Source of the DNA: Adlercreutzia sp910585575
GTDB lineage: Bacteria > Actinomycetota > Coriobacteriia > Coriobacteriales > Eggerthellaceae
Reading direction: 5' to 3' (one strand)
DNA length: 64,000 nt
Assembly: GCF_951801035.1 (NCBI RefSeq)
Contig: NZ_CATOKT010000002.1
Part shown: one piece after another, positions 33,364 through 40,930 of the stretch
How positions within the stretch are numbered: position 1 is the first letter of the stretch
Layout: every line of letters starts with the position of its first letter
The notes under the pieces: model-generated
The model's input: only the letters and a program-made list of their open reading frames with translations
What the model was told of the DNA's origin: nothing
Databases searched by the model: none
Position numbers and translations under genes: made by a program

Positions 33364-33457
33364 CGCGCGGGGCTGGCAGCGGCGGGCGCGGCCCGTGCGC
33401 CGAAGCCCCGGCTTCGCTATCATAGGGTGCATCGGCCGCGTTGGAGAGGGGAGGGGC

Positions 33458-34705
33458 ATGGCCACCGGCGACCGCACGAACAAGATCGTCATCGAGCTGC
33501 ACGGCGAGCGCTGCCTGCATGCGCGCAGCGTGGGCAGCGCCTGTTCGTTGTGCGCCGACTCGTGCCCTGGCACCGCTCTGCGGCTCGAGGGGCCCGGCGG
33601 TGCGCCCGTTATCAACCCGGCGCGCTGTATGCAGTGCGGCCAGTGCCTGACGGCGTGCCCCCTGGAGGTGTTCGAGTCCCCCAGTTTCACCGAGCGTCAG
33701 CTGGTGAACCGCATTAAAGGCGAGGAGCCGGTGAGTCTGCGGTGCTTTCTGCCCTACGGGCAACTGGAGGCCCTCGGCCAGGGGCCGCGCACCTACCAGC
33801 TGGGCGCCTGCCTGGCTTCGCTGAGCCCCGGCGTCCTGTTCGAACTGGCCCTTTCCCGTCCTTGTGAGCTGCGCACCGAGCGCTGCGAGAGCTGCGGCCT
33901 GTTCGCGCGCTTGCGCCCCACCTTCGAGGCCAACGTGACGGCCGCTTTCCGCATGCTGCACGGCGTGCGCGCCTCGGCGAACCTTACGGAGTCGGCGCCG
34001 CTGTTCCTGCCGCGCTTGACCGTGCCCCAGGGAGATTCTCCTTTGGCAGCGCCCTCGGCCCGAGCCAGCATTCGCGCGCTGTTCGGCGGGGTGCGTCGCC
34101 AGGCGTCGCCGGCGAAGAAGCGCTCGCCGCTGGCCCTGCGTCAGCGCAGCAAGCACGTGCCCGCTTGGCGCCGCCGTGCGGCCGAGCTGTGGACGCGCCA
34201 GGGATTTTCCGCCTCGGGAGCCTGCGACTTCGCGTGGCCCGAGCTGGTGGCCGACCCTGAGAAGTGCCGGGCCTGCGGTGTGTGCATGCAGATGTGCCCC
34301 ACGGGCTCCATCAGCCATTACCTCGAGGATGGCGTGTTCTCCCACGTGTTCGTGCCCGGCACCTGCGTGAACTGCGGGCTGTGTCTGGCAGTGTGCCCCG
34401 AGGGCGCACTCTCTCGCGACTACCGCGCGTTCGCTCACCCCTTCCAGGGAGTGGAGTGCTTCTCGCGCGACGCCCACCGCTGCGAGCGCTGCGGTATGCC
34501 CGTGCTGAGCGGCGCCGACGACCGTTTGTGCCCGCCCTGCGCCGCCGAGGCGGCGCGCCCCAGTCTGGTGTCGCGCATCCGGGCCCAACTGGGCGTGGAA
34601 TCGCCCGCTGAGCGCTCTGCGCGCGAGGGCGGTCGGGCCTGGGAGGTCGTGCCCGAAGCCCGGGATGATGCCCCCAAGGTCAACGGAGAGGGGGAGCGGC
34701 CATGA
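33458..34705 (+). CDS. Multi-cluster 4Fe-4S protein with zinc-ribbon-like tail
   Basis: 415 residues. Two ferredoxin-type blocks: N-terminal C-S-L-C-A-D-S-C-P ... C-M-Q-C-G-Q-C-L-T-A-C-P (about 28-70) and C-terminal C-R-A-C-G-V-C-M-Q-M-C-P ... C-V-N-C-G-L-C-L-A-V-C-P (about 270-320). After these comes C-E-R-C-G-M-P...C-P-P-C, a zinc-ribbon-like pair. Cys-rich L-G-A-C-L-A-S and C-E-S-C-G lie between. No signal peptide. It overlaps the next gene (ATGA). Such proteins occur beside TorD genes in anaerobes; its role is unknown. Confidence 0.82.
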   Translation: MATGDRTNKIVIELHGERCLHARSVGSACSLCADSCPGTALRLEGPGGAPVINPARCMQCGQCLTACPLEVFESPSFTERQLVNRIKGEEPVSLRCFLPYGQLEALGQGPRTYQLGACLASLSPGVLFELALSRPCELRTERCESCGLFARLRPTFEANVTAAFRMLHGVRASANLTESAPLFLPRLTVPQGDSPLAAPSARASIRALFGGVRRQASPAKKRSPLALRQRSKHVPAWRRRAAELWTRQGFSASGACDFAWPELVADPEKCRACGVCMQMCPTGSISHYLEDGVFSHVFVPGTCVNCGLCLAVCPEGALSRDYRAFAHPFQGVECFSRDAHRCERCGMPVLSGADDRLCPPCAAEAARPSLVSRIRAQLGVESPAERSAREGGRAWEVVPEARDDAPKVNGEGERP

Positions 34706-35544
34706 GCGCGACTCCGGCCCGGTTGTCCGATCCCGCCACCGTGGCGGTGCTGCACCGGCTGTACGAGCTGATGGACGATGCCTGCCGCAGGGCGAGCGAT
34801 CTTGACTTGCCCGGCGCGGCCGTGCTGGCTGATGTGACCGCCCGCAGCCAAGGCCTTTCCCTGCGGAAGCTGCGCGAGGACTACGGGTTCTGCGCCGAGG
34901 CCGCCGAGGGGACGGCGCCGTTCGTGCGGCCCCTGGCCGAGCGTGAGCTGGCGGCGCTGGGACGCAGCGCCGAGGACCGCCGCGCCCTGGCCCTGTGCGC
35001 CACGGCCAAGGGGGCGGAGCGCTCGGCGTTGATCGATCGTGCGCTCGGGGCCCGGATGGTGGAGGCGTTTCCGGGCTTGACGGAGGAGAGTTTCGATCAA
35101 CTGGTCGAACTGGGCTACGGCTATGCTCGGGCTGCGGGATATCCTGCCACGACTGCGGGCCTGTTCCCGGCGCCGGTGCTGCGTCAGCTGGTCGCATTCT
35201 GGCACCGGGTGGTGCTCATTGCCGCGCGGTTCGGCATGACGTCGCTGCAGGTGGTGGTGCTGGGCCGGGTGTGCGTCAGTCGTCCGGGGCTTTCCGCGGG
35301 GACGCGGGCCGAGGACCTGGGGCTGTCCGAGCGTTTTCTAGACGTGCAGATGGAGGGCTTGCGCGACCGCGGGCTGGTTCTTGAGGGCGATGTCCTGGGC
35401 TGCACCGAGGCAGGGTTCCAGCGCATCACCGACTTCACCCAGCGCTTGGCGGCCGCTCAGGCCGAGAAGTGGGAGGCACTGTCCGTGCCGGAGCGCACGG
35501 CCCTGGGTAAGCTGTTGCAGTACGTCCTGTACCTGTTCTCCTAG
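34702..35544 (+). CDS. Winged-helix protein, MarR-like C-terminal half
   Basis: 280 residues, ATG overlapping the stop of the ferredoxin-like gene. The C-terminal part (about 165-275) resembles MarR: T-S-L-Q-V-V-V-L-G-R-V, G-L-S-E-R-F-L-D-V-Q-M-E-G-L-R-D-R-G-L-V, then the long helix L-A-A-A-Q-A-E-K-W-E-A-L-S-V-P-E-R. The N-terminal half (about 20-110) may hold a second winged helix (L-S-L-R-K-L-R-E-D-Y-G). Co-translation with electron-transfer and chaperone genes suggests a local regulator. Recognition is moderate. Confidence 0.6.
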   Translation: MSATPARLSDPATVAVLHRLYELMDDACRRASDLDLPGAAVLADVTARSQGLSLRKLREDYGFCAEAAEGTAPFVRPLAERELAALGRSAEDRRALALCATAKGAERSALIDRALGARMVEAFPGLTEESFDQLVELGYGYARAAGYPATTAGLFPAPVLRQLVAFWHRVVLIAARFGMTSLQVVVLGRVCVSRPGLSAGTRAEDLGLSERFLDVQMEGLRDRGLVLEGDVLGCTEAGFQRITDFTQRLAAAQAEKWEALSVPERTALGKLLQYVLYLFS

Positions 35545-35552
35545 GGGCGCCC

Positions 35553-36233
35553 ATGGTAGACGAGGCGCTGCTTGATTTCGGCCCGGCCGACGAGGAGGAA
35601 CTGGAGGCCCTGCGCCTTCTGGCCTCCAGTTTGGCGCGCCTGTTCTCCTATCCCTCCGTCGAGGAGGCCCGGGTGTTCACCGACGGCGAGTCGGTGCAGT
35701 TTCTCATGGGCTTGGCTGCTCGTATCCAGGCGCCCGACGCCCTCTTGGAGCAGCGGGCTTCCCAGGCTCTGGCCTGGGCCGCCAAGCCCGCCGATGAGCG
35801 GGGCCAGACAATGCGCCGCGAGCTGACGCGCCTGTGCTATCGCCCCGAGGCCCCCGTGCCGCTGGAGGGCCGGCGCTGGGTGCGTCGCGATCCCGCCGAG
35901 CCCGAGGCGCGTCTGGGGGAGTCGGCCAGCGTGGCGCAGAGCTACCGTGCCGCCGGCCTGAAGCTGCGCGTCGGGGTGGTGGAGCGGGCCGATGCCCTGC
36001 CCACCGAGCTGGACTTTCTTGCTGCGGTGCTGGGTCAGGAGCTTGCTTTCGGGCGCGAGGGCAACGGTGCCCAGGCGCTTGTCTGGAAGCGTCGCCGCAC
36101 CGTGTTCGCCGAGCGGCACTTGGGGCCTCTGGCCAGCGCCGTGGGCCAGGGCATTGAGCGCCTCAGCACCTGGCCGCCGTTGCTGCTGTGGACGGCGCTG
36201 CTGCAAATTGCTGCGCATCGGTGCGGCTACTAG
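35553..36233 (+). CDS. Second TorD-family chaperone
   Basis: 226 residues, helical. The pattern L-A-S-S-L-A-R-L-F-S-Y-P near the start and A-D-A-L-P-T-E-L-D-F-L-A-A-V-L-G-Q-E in the middle, then F-A-E-R-H-L-G-P-L, is that of TorD/NarJ-like chaperones. Only 8 bases after the winged-helix gene, with a weak ribosome site, so coupled. Two chaperones for one visible molybdoenzyme imply a second client elsewhere or a two-step role. Confidence 0.78.
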   Translation: MVDEALLDFGPADEEELEALRLLASSLARLFSYPSVEEARVFTDGESVQFLMGLAARIQAPDALLEQRASQALAWAAKPADERGQTMRRELTRLCYRPEAPVPLEGRRWVRRDPAEPEARLGESASVAQSYRAAGLKLRVGVVERADALPTELDFLAAVLGQELAFGREGNGAQALVWKRRRTVFAERHLGPLASAVGQGIERLSTWPPLLLWTALLQIAAHRCGY

Positions 36234-36346
36234 GCCTGGTCGCCTTTCGTCCATTGGGGAGCCCCGCAGGCTGTGCGGTCAACTATACTGAACGTGGTGC
36301 GCTTGAGCGGCGCGCGTTTTAAAGGGCAATTACAAAGGACAAACCT

Positions 36347-37036
36347 ATGGTGGAAGTTATTTGGCATGCCCGCGGGGGTCAGGGCGCCTTTACAGCGGCT
36401 CGGTGCCTGGGGGCCGCGGCGGCGCTTTCCGCGGGGCGCTCAGCGCTGGCGTTTCCCACGTTCGGTCCCGAGCGGCGCGGCGCGCCCATGCGGGCCTTCA
36501 CGAAGATCTCGGACGCGCCCATCGGCGATCGCAGCGCGGTGCAGAAGGCCGACTTCGTGGTGTATCTGGACGAGACGCTGCTGGAGGACGGTTGGGAATC
36601 CGAGCTGAAAGAGGGCGGCCTCGTGCTGCTGAACGCGCGGCGCGCTGTCGACGACCCGCGTATTGTGGCGGTGGATGCCGACGGCATTTCCCAGGTGGTG
36701 CTGAAGCGCCCCATTCCCAACACCGTGTTCCTGGGTGTCATTCCGGCCCTGACCGACGTGGTCAATCTGGCCGACGTCCAGGAGGGCATCCGCGCCACCA
36801 TGCCGGCCAAGCTTCACGAGAAGAACCTGGCCATTGTGGAGGCGGCTTACAGGCAGATGGTCGAACGGGAAATTGCGGGCACACGCTCGTTCGTCGAGGG
36901 CGAGCAGCCGGCTGTGGAAGTCACGCAGTCCCTGAGCGAGAAAGACCCGCTGTTCAACTTGGCCGCCGAGATTCTGGTCGAGGGCGATTCCCTGACCGAG
37001 GGAGAGGAAAGGAGCGCCAATGGACGCGATTTCTAG
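36347..37036 (+). CDS. porG: 2-oxoacid:ferredoxin oxidoreductase gamma subunit
   Basis: Gamma subunit of a four-subunit pyruvate-type (or branched 2-oxoacid) ferredoxin oxidoreductase, which oxidises a 2-oxoacid to acyl-CoA and CO2. 229 residues with the typical G-G-Q-G-A-F-T-A-A-R-C-L-G and P-T-F-G-P-E-R-R-G-A-P-M-R-A-F. A C-terminal tail of about 40 residues extends past the usual end. AAAGGA site. Overlaps the delta gene by 17 bases. Confidence 0.9.
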   Translation: MVEVIWHARGGQGAFTAARCLGAAAALSAGRSALAFPTFGPERRGAPMRAFTKISDAPIGDRSAVQKADFVVYLDETLLEDGWESELKEGGLVLLNARRAVDDPRIVAVDADGISQVVLKRPIPNTVFLGVIPALTDVVNLADVQEGIRATMPAKLHEKNLAIVEAAYRQMVEREIAGTRSFVEGEQPAVEVTQSLSEKDPLFNLAAEILVEGDSLTEGEERSANGRDF

Positions 37037-37442
37037 CCCGCGCCGGCCCTTCACGCCGTTTCTGCGCGACGGGCTTTCAACACCGCCCGAGGAGTACGCG
37101 CGCAGCACTTGCTATACCGCCGGCTTCCTGACCTCGATCAATGCCGGTTGGCGCAGCGAGAAGCCCCTTATCGACCCGGTGCAGTGCACGCTCTGCCTGA
37201 ACTGCTACATGTACTGCCCCGACGGCACCGTGTTCAAGGTGCGCGACGAGGAGGGCGTGCTCACGGCCGTGGCCATCGACTACGATTTCTGCAAAGGCTG
37301 CGGGGTGTGCGCCAAGGTGTGTCCCGCTGACTGCATTGCCATGGTGGACGAGCATGCCGGCGAGAACGAGGGTGCCCCCGTTGACGAGGAAACGGCCGCG
37401 GGACTGCCGCCCGTCGACGGACCCATTGGGGAGGTGGCATAG
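37020..37442 (+). CDS. porD: 2-oxoacid:ferredoxin oxidoreductase delta subunit (2x 4Fe-4S)
   Basis: Ferredoxin-like subunit, 140 residues, with C-T-L-C-L-N-C-Y-M-Y-C-P-D-G and C-K-G-C-G-V-C-A-K-V-C-P for two clusters that pass electrons out of the thiamine site. The start ATG 37020 lies within the gamma 3' end behind GGAAAGGAG. An acidic tail of about 30 residues follows the second cluster. Abuts the alpha gene. Confidence 0.93.
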   Translation: MDAISSPRRPFTPFLRDGLSTPPEEYARSTCYTAGFLTSINAGWRSEKPLIDPVQCTLCLNCYMYCPDGTVFKVRDEEGVLTAVAIDYDFCKGCGVCAKVCPADCIAMVDEHAGENEGAPVDEETAAGLPPVDGPIGEVA

Positions 37443-38660
37443 ATGCGGAAGTTTCTTTCAGGCAACGAGGCCTTTGCCGAAGGTGTGCGTCTGGCGCGTC
37501 CCCAGGTGATCAGCGCGTACCCCATTACACCCCAGACTACCGTGGTGGAAGCGCTGTCGGTCATGGTGGAGGAGGGCTCGCTGGATTGCGAGTACCTGCA
37601 CGTGGAAAGCGAGCACACGGCGCTGTCGGCGGCCATCGGCGCGGCGGCCACGGGCGCACGCACCTTTACGGCCACGTCTTCCCAGGGTCTGCTGTACATG
37701 GCCGAGTGTCTGACTTACGCCTCAGGCGGCCGGTTCCCCATTGTGATGATGAACGCGAACCGCGCGTTGGCCCTGCCGTGGAACATCTACGGCGACCAGC
37801 GCGACTCGCTGTCGCTGTTGGATCACGGCTGGATCCAGGTGTACGCCGAGAACAACCAGGAGGCGCTGGATCTGGCGCTCATGGCCTACGCCGTGGCTGA
37901 GGACGAGCGCGTGTCGCTGCCGATCATGGTGAATGTGGACGGTTTCGCGCTTACTCATACCTACGAGTCGGTGGAGATTCCCTCGGCCGAGGAAGCTGAT
38001 GCCTTCCTGCCGTCGTATCGCACCGACAATCAGTTCGATTTCGGCGCTCCGAAGAACATCGGCTACTCCGCCGGCCCCGAGTACAACCGCTACTACCAGT
38101 ACCAGCACCATCGCGATATGCGGGCGGCGGAAGCGGTCATCGCAGAGGTGGAGGAGCGCTTTGCGGAAACTGTGGGACGCCAGTATCCGGGCATGGTCGA
38201 GACCTACCAGTGCGATGACGCGGAGTTCGTGCTGGTCACGCTAGGCTCGGCGGCGGGTTTGGCTCGCGATGTGGTAGACGGCCTGCGGGCGGCGGGGAAG
38301 CGCGCCGGTATGCTGCGCATTCGCTATCTGCGTCCGATGCCCGACCGCCTGATTGCGCATGCTCTGGAAGGCGTGCGCGCCGTGGGCGTGCTGGAACAGG
38401 ATATTTCCTTCGGCGCCGAGGGCACCGTGTTCACCAACGTGCTGTCGGCCTTGGCCCGGCATGGGGCTTGTCCGCCGGCCCTGAACTTCATCGGCGGCCT
38501 GGGCGGCGACGATATCTCCCGCGCCCAGATGGAGGACGCCTTTGCCGCCTTGGAGCAGCTGGCGGCCACGCAGGAGCGCCCGATCGATCCCGTGCGGTTC
38601 CTGGGCATCGACGACGTGCAGGTTGTTTCGGCATCGGCAACGGAAGGAGGTGCGCGATGA
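37443..38660 (+). CDS. porA: 2-oxoacid:ferredoxin oxidoreductase alpha subunit
   Basis: Alpha subunit, 405 residues: pyrimidine-binding thiamine domain (N-E-A-F-A-E-G-V-R-L-A-R-P, then Y-P-I-T-P-Q-T-T-V-V-E) and the CoA-side domain II (V-T-L-G-S-A-A-G, R-I-R-Y-L-R-P-M-P). The order gamma-delta-alpha-beta and the T-P-Q-T motif favour the pyruvate type, but indole- or branched-chain-2-oxoacid enzymes share this architecture. Overlaps beta by 4 bases. Confidence 0.92.
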   Translation: MRKFLSGNEAFAEGVRLARPQVISAYPITPQTTVVEALSVMVEEGSLDCEYLHVESEHTALSAAIGAAATGARTFTATSSQGLLYMAECLTYASGGRFPIVMMNANRALALPWNIYGDQRDSLSLLDHGWIQVYAENNQEALDLALMAYAVAEDERVSLPIMVNVDGFALTHTYESVEIPSAEEADAFLPSYRTDNQFDFGAPKNIGYSAGPEYNRYYQYQHHRDMRAAEAVIAEVEERFAETVGRQYPGMVETYQCDDAEFVLVTLGSAAGLARDVVDGLRAAGKRAGMLRIRYLRPMPDRLIAHALEGVRAVGVLEQDISFGAEGTVFTNVLSALARHGACPPALNFIGGLGGDDISRAQMEDAFAALEQLAATQERPIDPVRFLGIDDVQVVSASATEGGAR

Positions 38661-39574
38661 GCGTCAACGCCCGTACCATTACCGACGAGGAGTTCTTCTA
38701 CGGCCATAAGGCCTGCCCGGGGTGCGGTGGTGCCCTGGTGGTGCGCCAGGTGCTGAAGGTGCTGGGACCCCAGGCTGTGGCCGCGCTGCCCGCCGGCTGC
38801 ATGAGCGCCACGGGCTTCAACTTCCCGCAGCTGGCCTTCGGCAACAACGCCATGATCACGCCCTTCGCCGCCACGGCCTCGGTGCTTTCGGGCATTGAGG
38901 CGGGTTTGCGCGCCCAGGGCAAGAAGCCCGAGGAGTGCACTGTGGTGGGCTTCGCCGGCGACGGCGGCACGGCCGATATCGGCCTGCAGGCGCTGTCCGG
39001 CGCCATCGATCGCAACGACGATGTGCTCTATATCTGCTACGACAACGAGGCCTACATGAACACGGGCATTCAGAAGTCGAGCCTTACGCCGCGGGGCGCG
39101 TCTACCACCACGACGCCGGCGGGCAAGAACGCCCACGGCTGCCTCACCAACAAGAAGAGCCTTTTCGAAATTGTGGCCGCCCATCATATTCCCTATGCTG
39201 CCACGGCGTCGGTGGGCTATCTGAACGACTTCATCAAGAAGGTGGAGCGCGCCCGCGATATCAAGGGCACCCGCTTCATCCACGTGATGGCGCCCTGTCC
39301 CGTGGGGTGGGGCTTCCCCAGCGCCGACATGGTGGATGTGGCAAAGGAGATTGTGGACACGGGCCTGTGGTACCTGGCCGAGTACGAGGGCGACGCGGTC
39401 AGCGGCGTGCCCGGTGGGGTGTTCCGTCTGAACCGCAACCCGAAGCAGTTCAAGCCCATTGAGCCCTATCTGCGTCGTCAGGGCCGCTTCAGCGCCGATG
39501 ACGAGGCCGACCTGGCCGCCCTCGAGGCCGTTCGCGACGCCCAATGGGCCTTCATGCGCGAGCGGTGGGTGTAG
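38657..39574 (+). CDS. porB: 2-oxoacid:ferredoxin oxidoreductase beta subunit
   Basis: Thiamine-diphosphate pyrophosphate-binding subunit, 305 residues. C-P-G-C-G-G-A near the start plus C-M-S-A-T-G supply cluster ligands; the TPP motif G-D-G-G-T-A-D-I-G...N-D-D-V-L-Y-I-C-Y-D-N-E-A-Y-M-N-T-G is complete. Start ATG 38657 overlaps the alpha stop (ATGA) behind GGAAGGAGG. Last gene of the metabolic block. Confidence 0.94.
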   Translation: MSVNARTITDEEFFYGHKACPGCGGALVVRQVLKVLGPQAVAALPAGCMSATGFNFPQLAFGNNAMITPFAATASVLSGIEAGLRAQGKKPEECTVVGFAGDGGTADIGLQALSGAIDRNDDVLYICYDNEAYMNTGIQKSSLTPRGASTTTTPAGKNAHGCLTNKKSLFEIVAAHHIPYAATASVGYLNDFIKKVERARDIKGTRFIHVMAPCPVGWGFPSADMVDVAKEIVDTGLWYLAEYEGDAVSGVPGGVFRLNRNPKQFKPIEPYLRRQGRFSADDEADLAALEAVRDAQWAFMRERWV

Positions 39575-39667
39575 GCGCCGTCCCCACGGCTCCGCACCGC
39601 CTTCCATACCATTCGCCGCATCGGCGACGACGAGGGGAGTGGCAAGCGCGGTCGGCGGCGAATGCGC

Positions 39668-39673
39668 TATAAT
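39668..39673 (+). promoter_or_regulatory. -10 element of the tRNA-Arg promoter
   Basis: TATAAT in the context GCGCTATAATGG, 30 bases before the tRNA 5' end. The -35 is not clear. Confidence 0.55.
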
Positions 39674-39702
39674 GGCAAACCGTCGAGACGGCTCGACCTT
39701 AA

Positions 39703-39778
39703 GCGCCCATGGCTCAACGGATAGAGCATCGGACTTCTAATCCGACGGTTGCAGGTTCGATTCCTGCTGGGCGCACCA
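39703..39778 (+). tRNA. tRNA-Arg (anticodon TCT)
   Basis: 76 bases with encoded CCA. Acceptor gcgccca/tgggcgc pairs perfectly, D-arm GGCTCAACGGATAGAGC, anticodon loop CTTCTAA giving TCT (reads AGA), T-loop GTTCGATTC. A strong terminator follows 10 bases later. Confidence 0.97.
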
Positions 39779-39788
39779 GAAAAGTGCT

Positions 39789-39815
39789 GAGCCGGGCAAA
39801 GGCCCGGCTCCTTTT
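39789..39815 (+). terminator. Intrinsic terminator after tRNA-Arg
   Basis: 9-bp perfect stem gagccgggc/gcccggctc, loop AAAG, then CTTTTAT. It ends 12 bases before the MNT start, whose ribosome site AGGAG follows at once. Confidence 0.85.
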
Positions 39816-39826
39816 ATAGGAGTGCT

Positions 39827-40126
39827 TTGTACGAATATTGGGACATAGCATCGCAGCCATCCAAAGTGCTCACCACGGCAGATGAGACGATCGGCGCCAT
39901 CGCGTCTATCTGCCAGCGCGCCCATGCCAAAGCGTGGTTGTTTGGTTCTCATGCTAAAGGAAGCGCGCATTTTGGCAGCGATATCGATGTCGCAGTGCTT
40001 GGCGATGACTTTGACTCCATCGAAGAGAGCGTCGAGGCTCTTGACACGGTCTTTCTCGTTGACCTTGTTGATTTAAGCTTGCCCTATAAGAAAGGAATTG
40101 AGGATGCCTGGATTAGCATTGCGTGA
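39827..40126 (+). CDS. mntA: MNT-type nucleotidyltransferase antitoxin
   Basis: 99 residues from TTG 39827 (AGGAG site). Minimal nucleotidyltransferase with the catalytic G-S-H-A-K-G...G-S-D-I-D (residues 40-54). In HEPN/MNT pairs this enzyme neutralises its toxin by adding AMP to a tyrosine of the HEPN partner. Overlaps the HEPN gene by 23 bases. The DNA is richer in A/T than the neighbouring core genes, a sign of transfer. Confidence 0.9.
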   Translation: MYEYWDIASQPSKVLTTADETIGAIASICQRAHAKAWLFGSHAKGSAHFGSDIDVAVLGDDFDSIEESVEALDTVFLVDLVDLSLPYKKGIEDAWISIA

Positions 40127-40532
40127 TCGATACGACTCCTTTCTGCGGCTACTGGAGGATACGCAAGAGTTTATCGGGCAAATGCCCGAGTATCGCAAGC
40201 GCGATGGCGCGGCGATTATTTATGCCTTCAATAGCCTGTTCGACATTTCGTGGAAGCTTATGAAAGACTCCCTCTCGGAGTTCTATGGTTTGAGCGAGAT
40301 CAAGCCTTCTCCCCGCGATATTATCAAACAGGCGGGCTCGGTGGGACTTATCGACGATCAGGAGCTGTGGCTCGCGATGCTTCGCAATCGCAACCTCAGT
40401 ACGCATGATTACATGAGTACTGATCATGAGCATTACTGCAAGCTCATTGAGGACGAGTACGTTCCGCTGATGGAGAAGTTGAAAGAGACGGCAGCTGCTC
40501 AGTTGCAGGAAATGGAAGAAGAACAAGCCTAG
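40104..40532 (+). CDS. hepT: HEPN-domain toxin (HepT-like RNase)
   Basis: 142 residues from ATG 40104 (AAAGGA upstream; an earlier in-frame TTG is less well placed). All-helical HI0074/HepT type. The RNase motif R-x4-6-H is R-N-R-N-L-S-T-H at residues 94-101, followed by the modifiable tyrosine in D-Y-M, so both the active site and the presumed AMPylation target are intact. Toxin second, antitoxin first, as is common for mntA-hepT pairs. Confidence 0.9.
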   Translation: MPGLALRDRYDSFLRLLEDTQEFIGQMPEYRKRDGAAIIYAFNSLFDISWKLMKDSLSEFYGLSEIKPSPRDIIKQAGSVGLIDDQELWLAMLRNRNLSTHDYMSTDHEHYCKLIEDEYVPLMEKLKETAAAQLQEMEEEQA

Positions 40533-40533
40533 C

Positions 40534-40567
40534 AAAAACGGCCCCGCGCGTGCGGGGCCGTGGTGTT
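40534..40567 (+). terminator. Terminator after the HEPN gene
   Basis: AAAAA (40534-40538) then 9-bp stem cggccccgc (40539-40547) with gcggggccg (40552-40560), then TGGTGTTT. The flanking A-run makes it usable on the minus strand as well. Confidence 0.75.
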
Positions 40568-40570
40568 TCG

Positions 40571-40590
40571 TGGAGCGGGTGACGGGAATC
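40571..40590 (-). repeat. Detached copy of the tRNA-Gly 3' end
   Basis: The 20 bases tggagcgggtgacgggaatc are identical to 40769-40788, which is the CCA end and part of the T-arm of the tRNA-Gly gene. After this point the two diverge. The 198 bases in between hold a hairpin AAACGCATCactGATGCGTTT, a GGGCTTT/AAAGCCC pair and a lone T-loop-like GGTTCGATTCC on the plus strand, but no gene. It could be an att-site scar or a tRNA pseudogene. Confidence 0.75.
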
Positions 40591-40733
40591 CCGCGTCCGC
40601 CTACGGCGAACGCTCATAGCCCTGCGGGCGCTTCGCGTCCTCGGGCCAAAGCCCTACAAACGCATCACTGATGCGTTTGCTTAACGGGCTTTCGCCTCTC
40701 GGTTCGATTCCTTACATGGCCTTGAAACGTAAA

Positions 40734-40758
40734 CAACTCCGCCTGATAGACGGAGTTG
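40734..40758 (-). terminator. Terminator of tRNA-Gly (minus strand)
   Basis: Minus strand: CAACTCCG with CGGAGTTG around TCTATCAGG, followed by TTTACGTTT. It begins 10 bases past the tRNA 3' end. Confidence 0.75.
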
Positions 40759-40768
40759 CGAGGTTTTC

Positions 40769-40842
40769 TGGAGCGGGTGACGGGAATCGAACCCGCGTTA
40801 TCAGCTTGGAAGGCTGGAGTTCTACCATTGAACTACACCCGC
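40769..40842 (-). tRNA. tRNA-Gly (anticodon TCC)
   Basis: 74 bases with encoded CCA. Minus-strand GCGGGTG acceptor, D-arm TTCAATGGTAGAA, anticodon loop CTTCCAA giving TCC, T-arm CGGGTTCGATTCCCG. Its 3' end is duplicated 198 bases away. Confidence 0.97.
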
Positions 40843-40930
40843 GAAATGCAGCCTGAACAGTATAGCGCATCGCGCCCGCATCACAGTAAGAAAACAGAAC
40901 TACGTTGCGGAGCGCCCCGGATGAGACGGC

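Noticed and set aside
30175..33690. 1171-codon open frame antisense to the molybdoenzyme operon
   Set aside because: Crosses several confident genes on the other strand; shadow frame of high-GC coding sequence.
40600..40720. Additional tRNA gene suggested by a lone GGTTCGATTCC T-loop
   Set aside because: No matching acceptor stem, D-arm or anticodon arm could be drawn around it.
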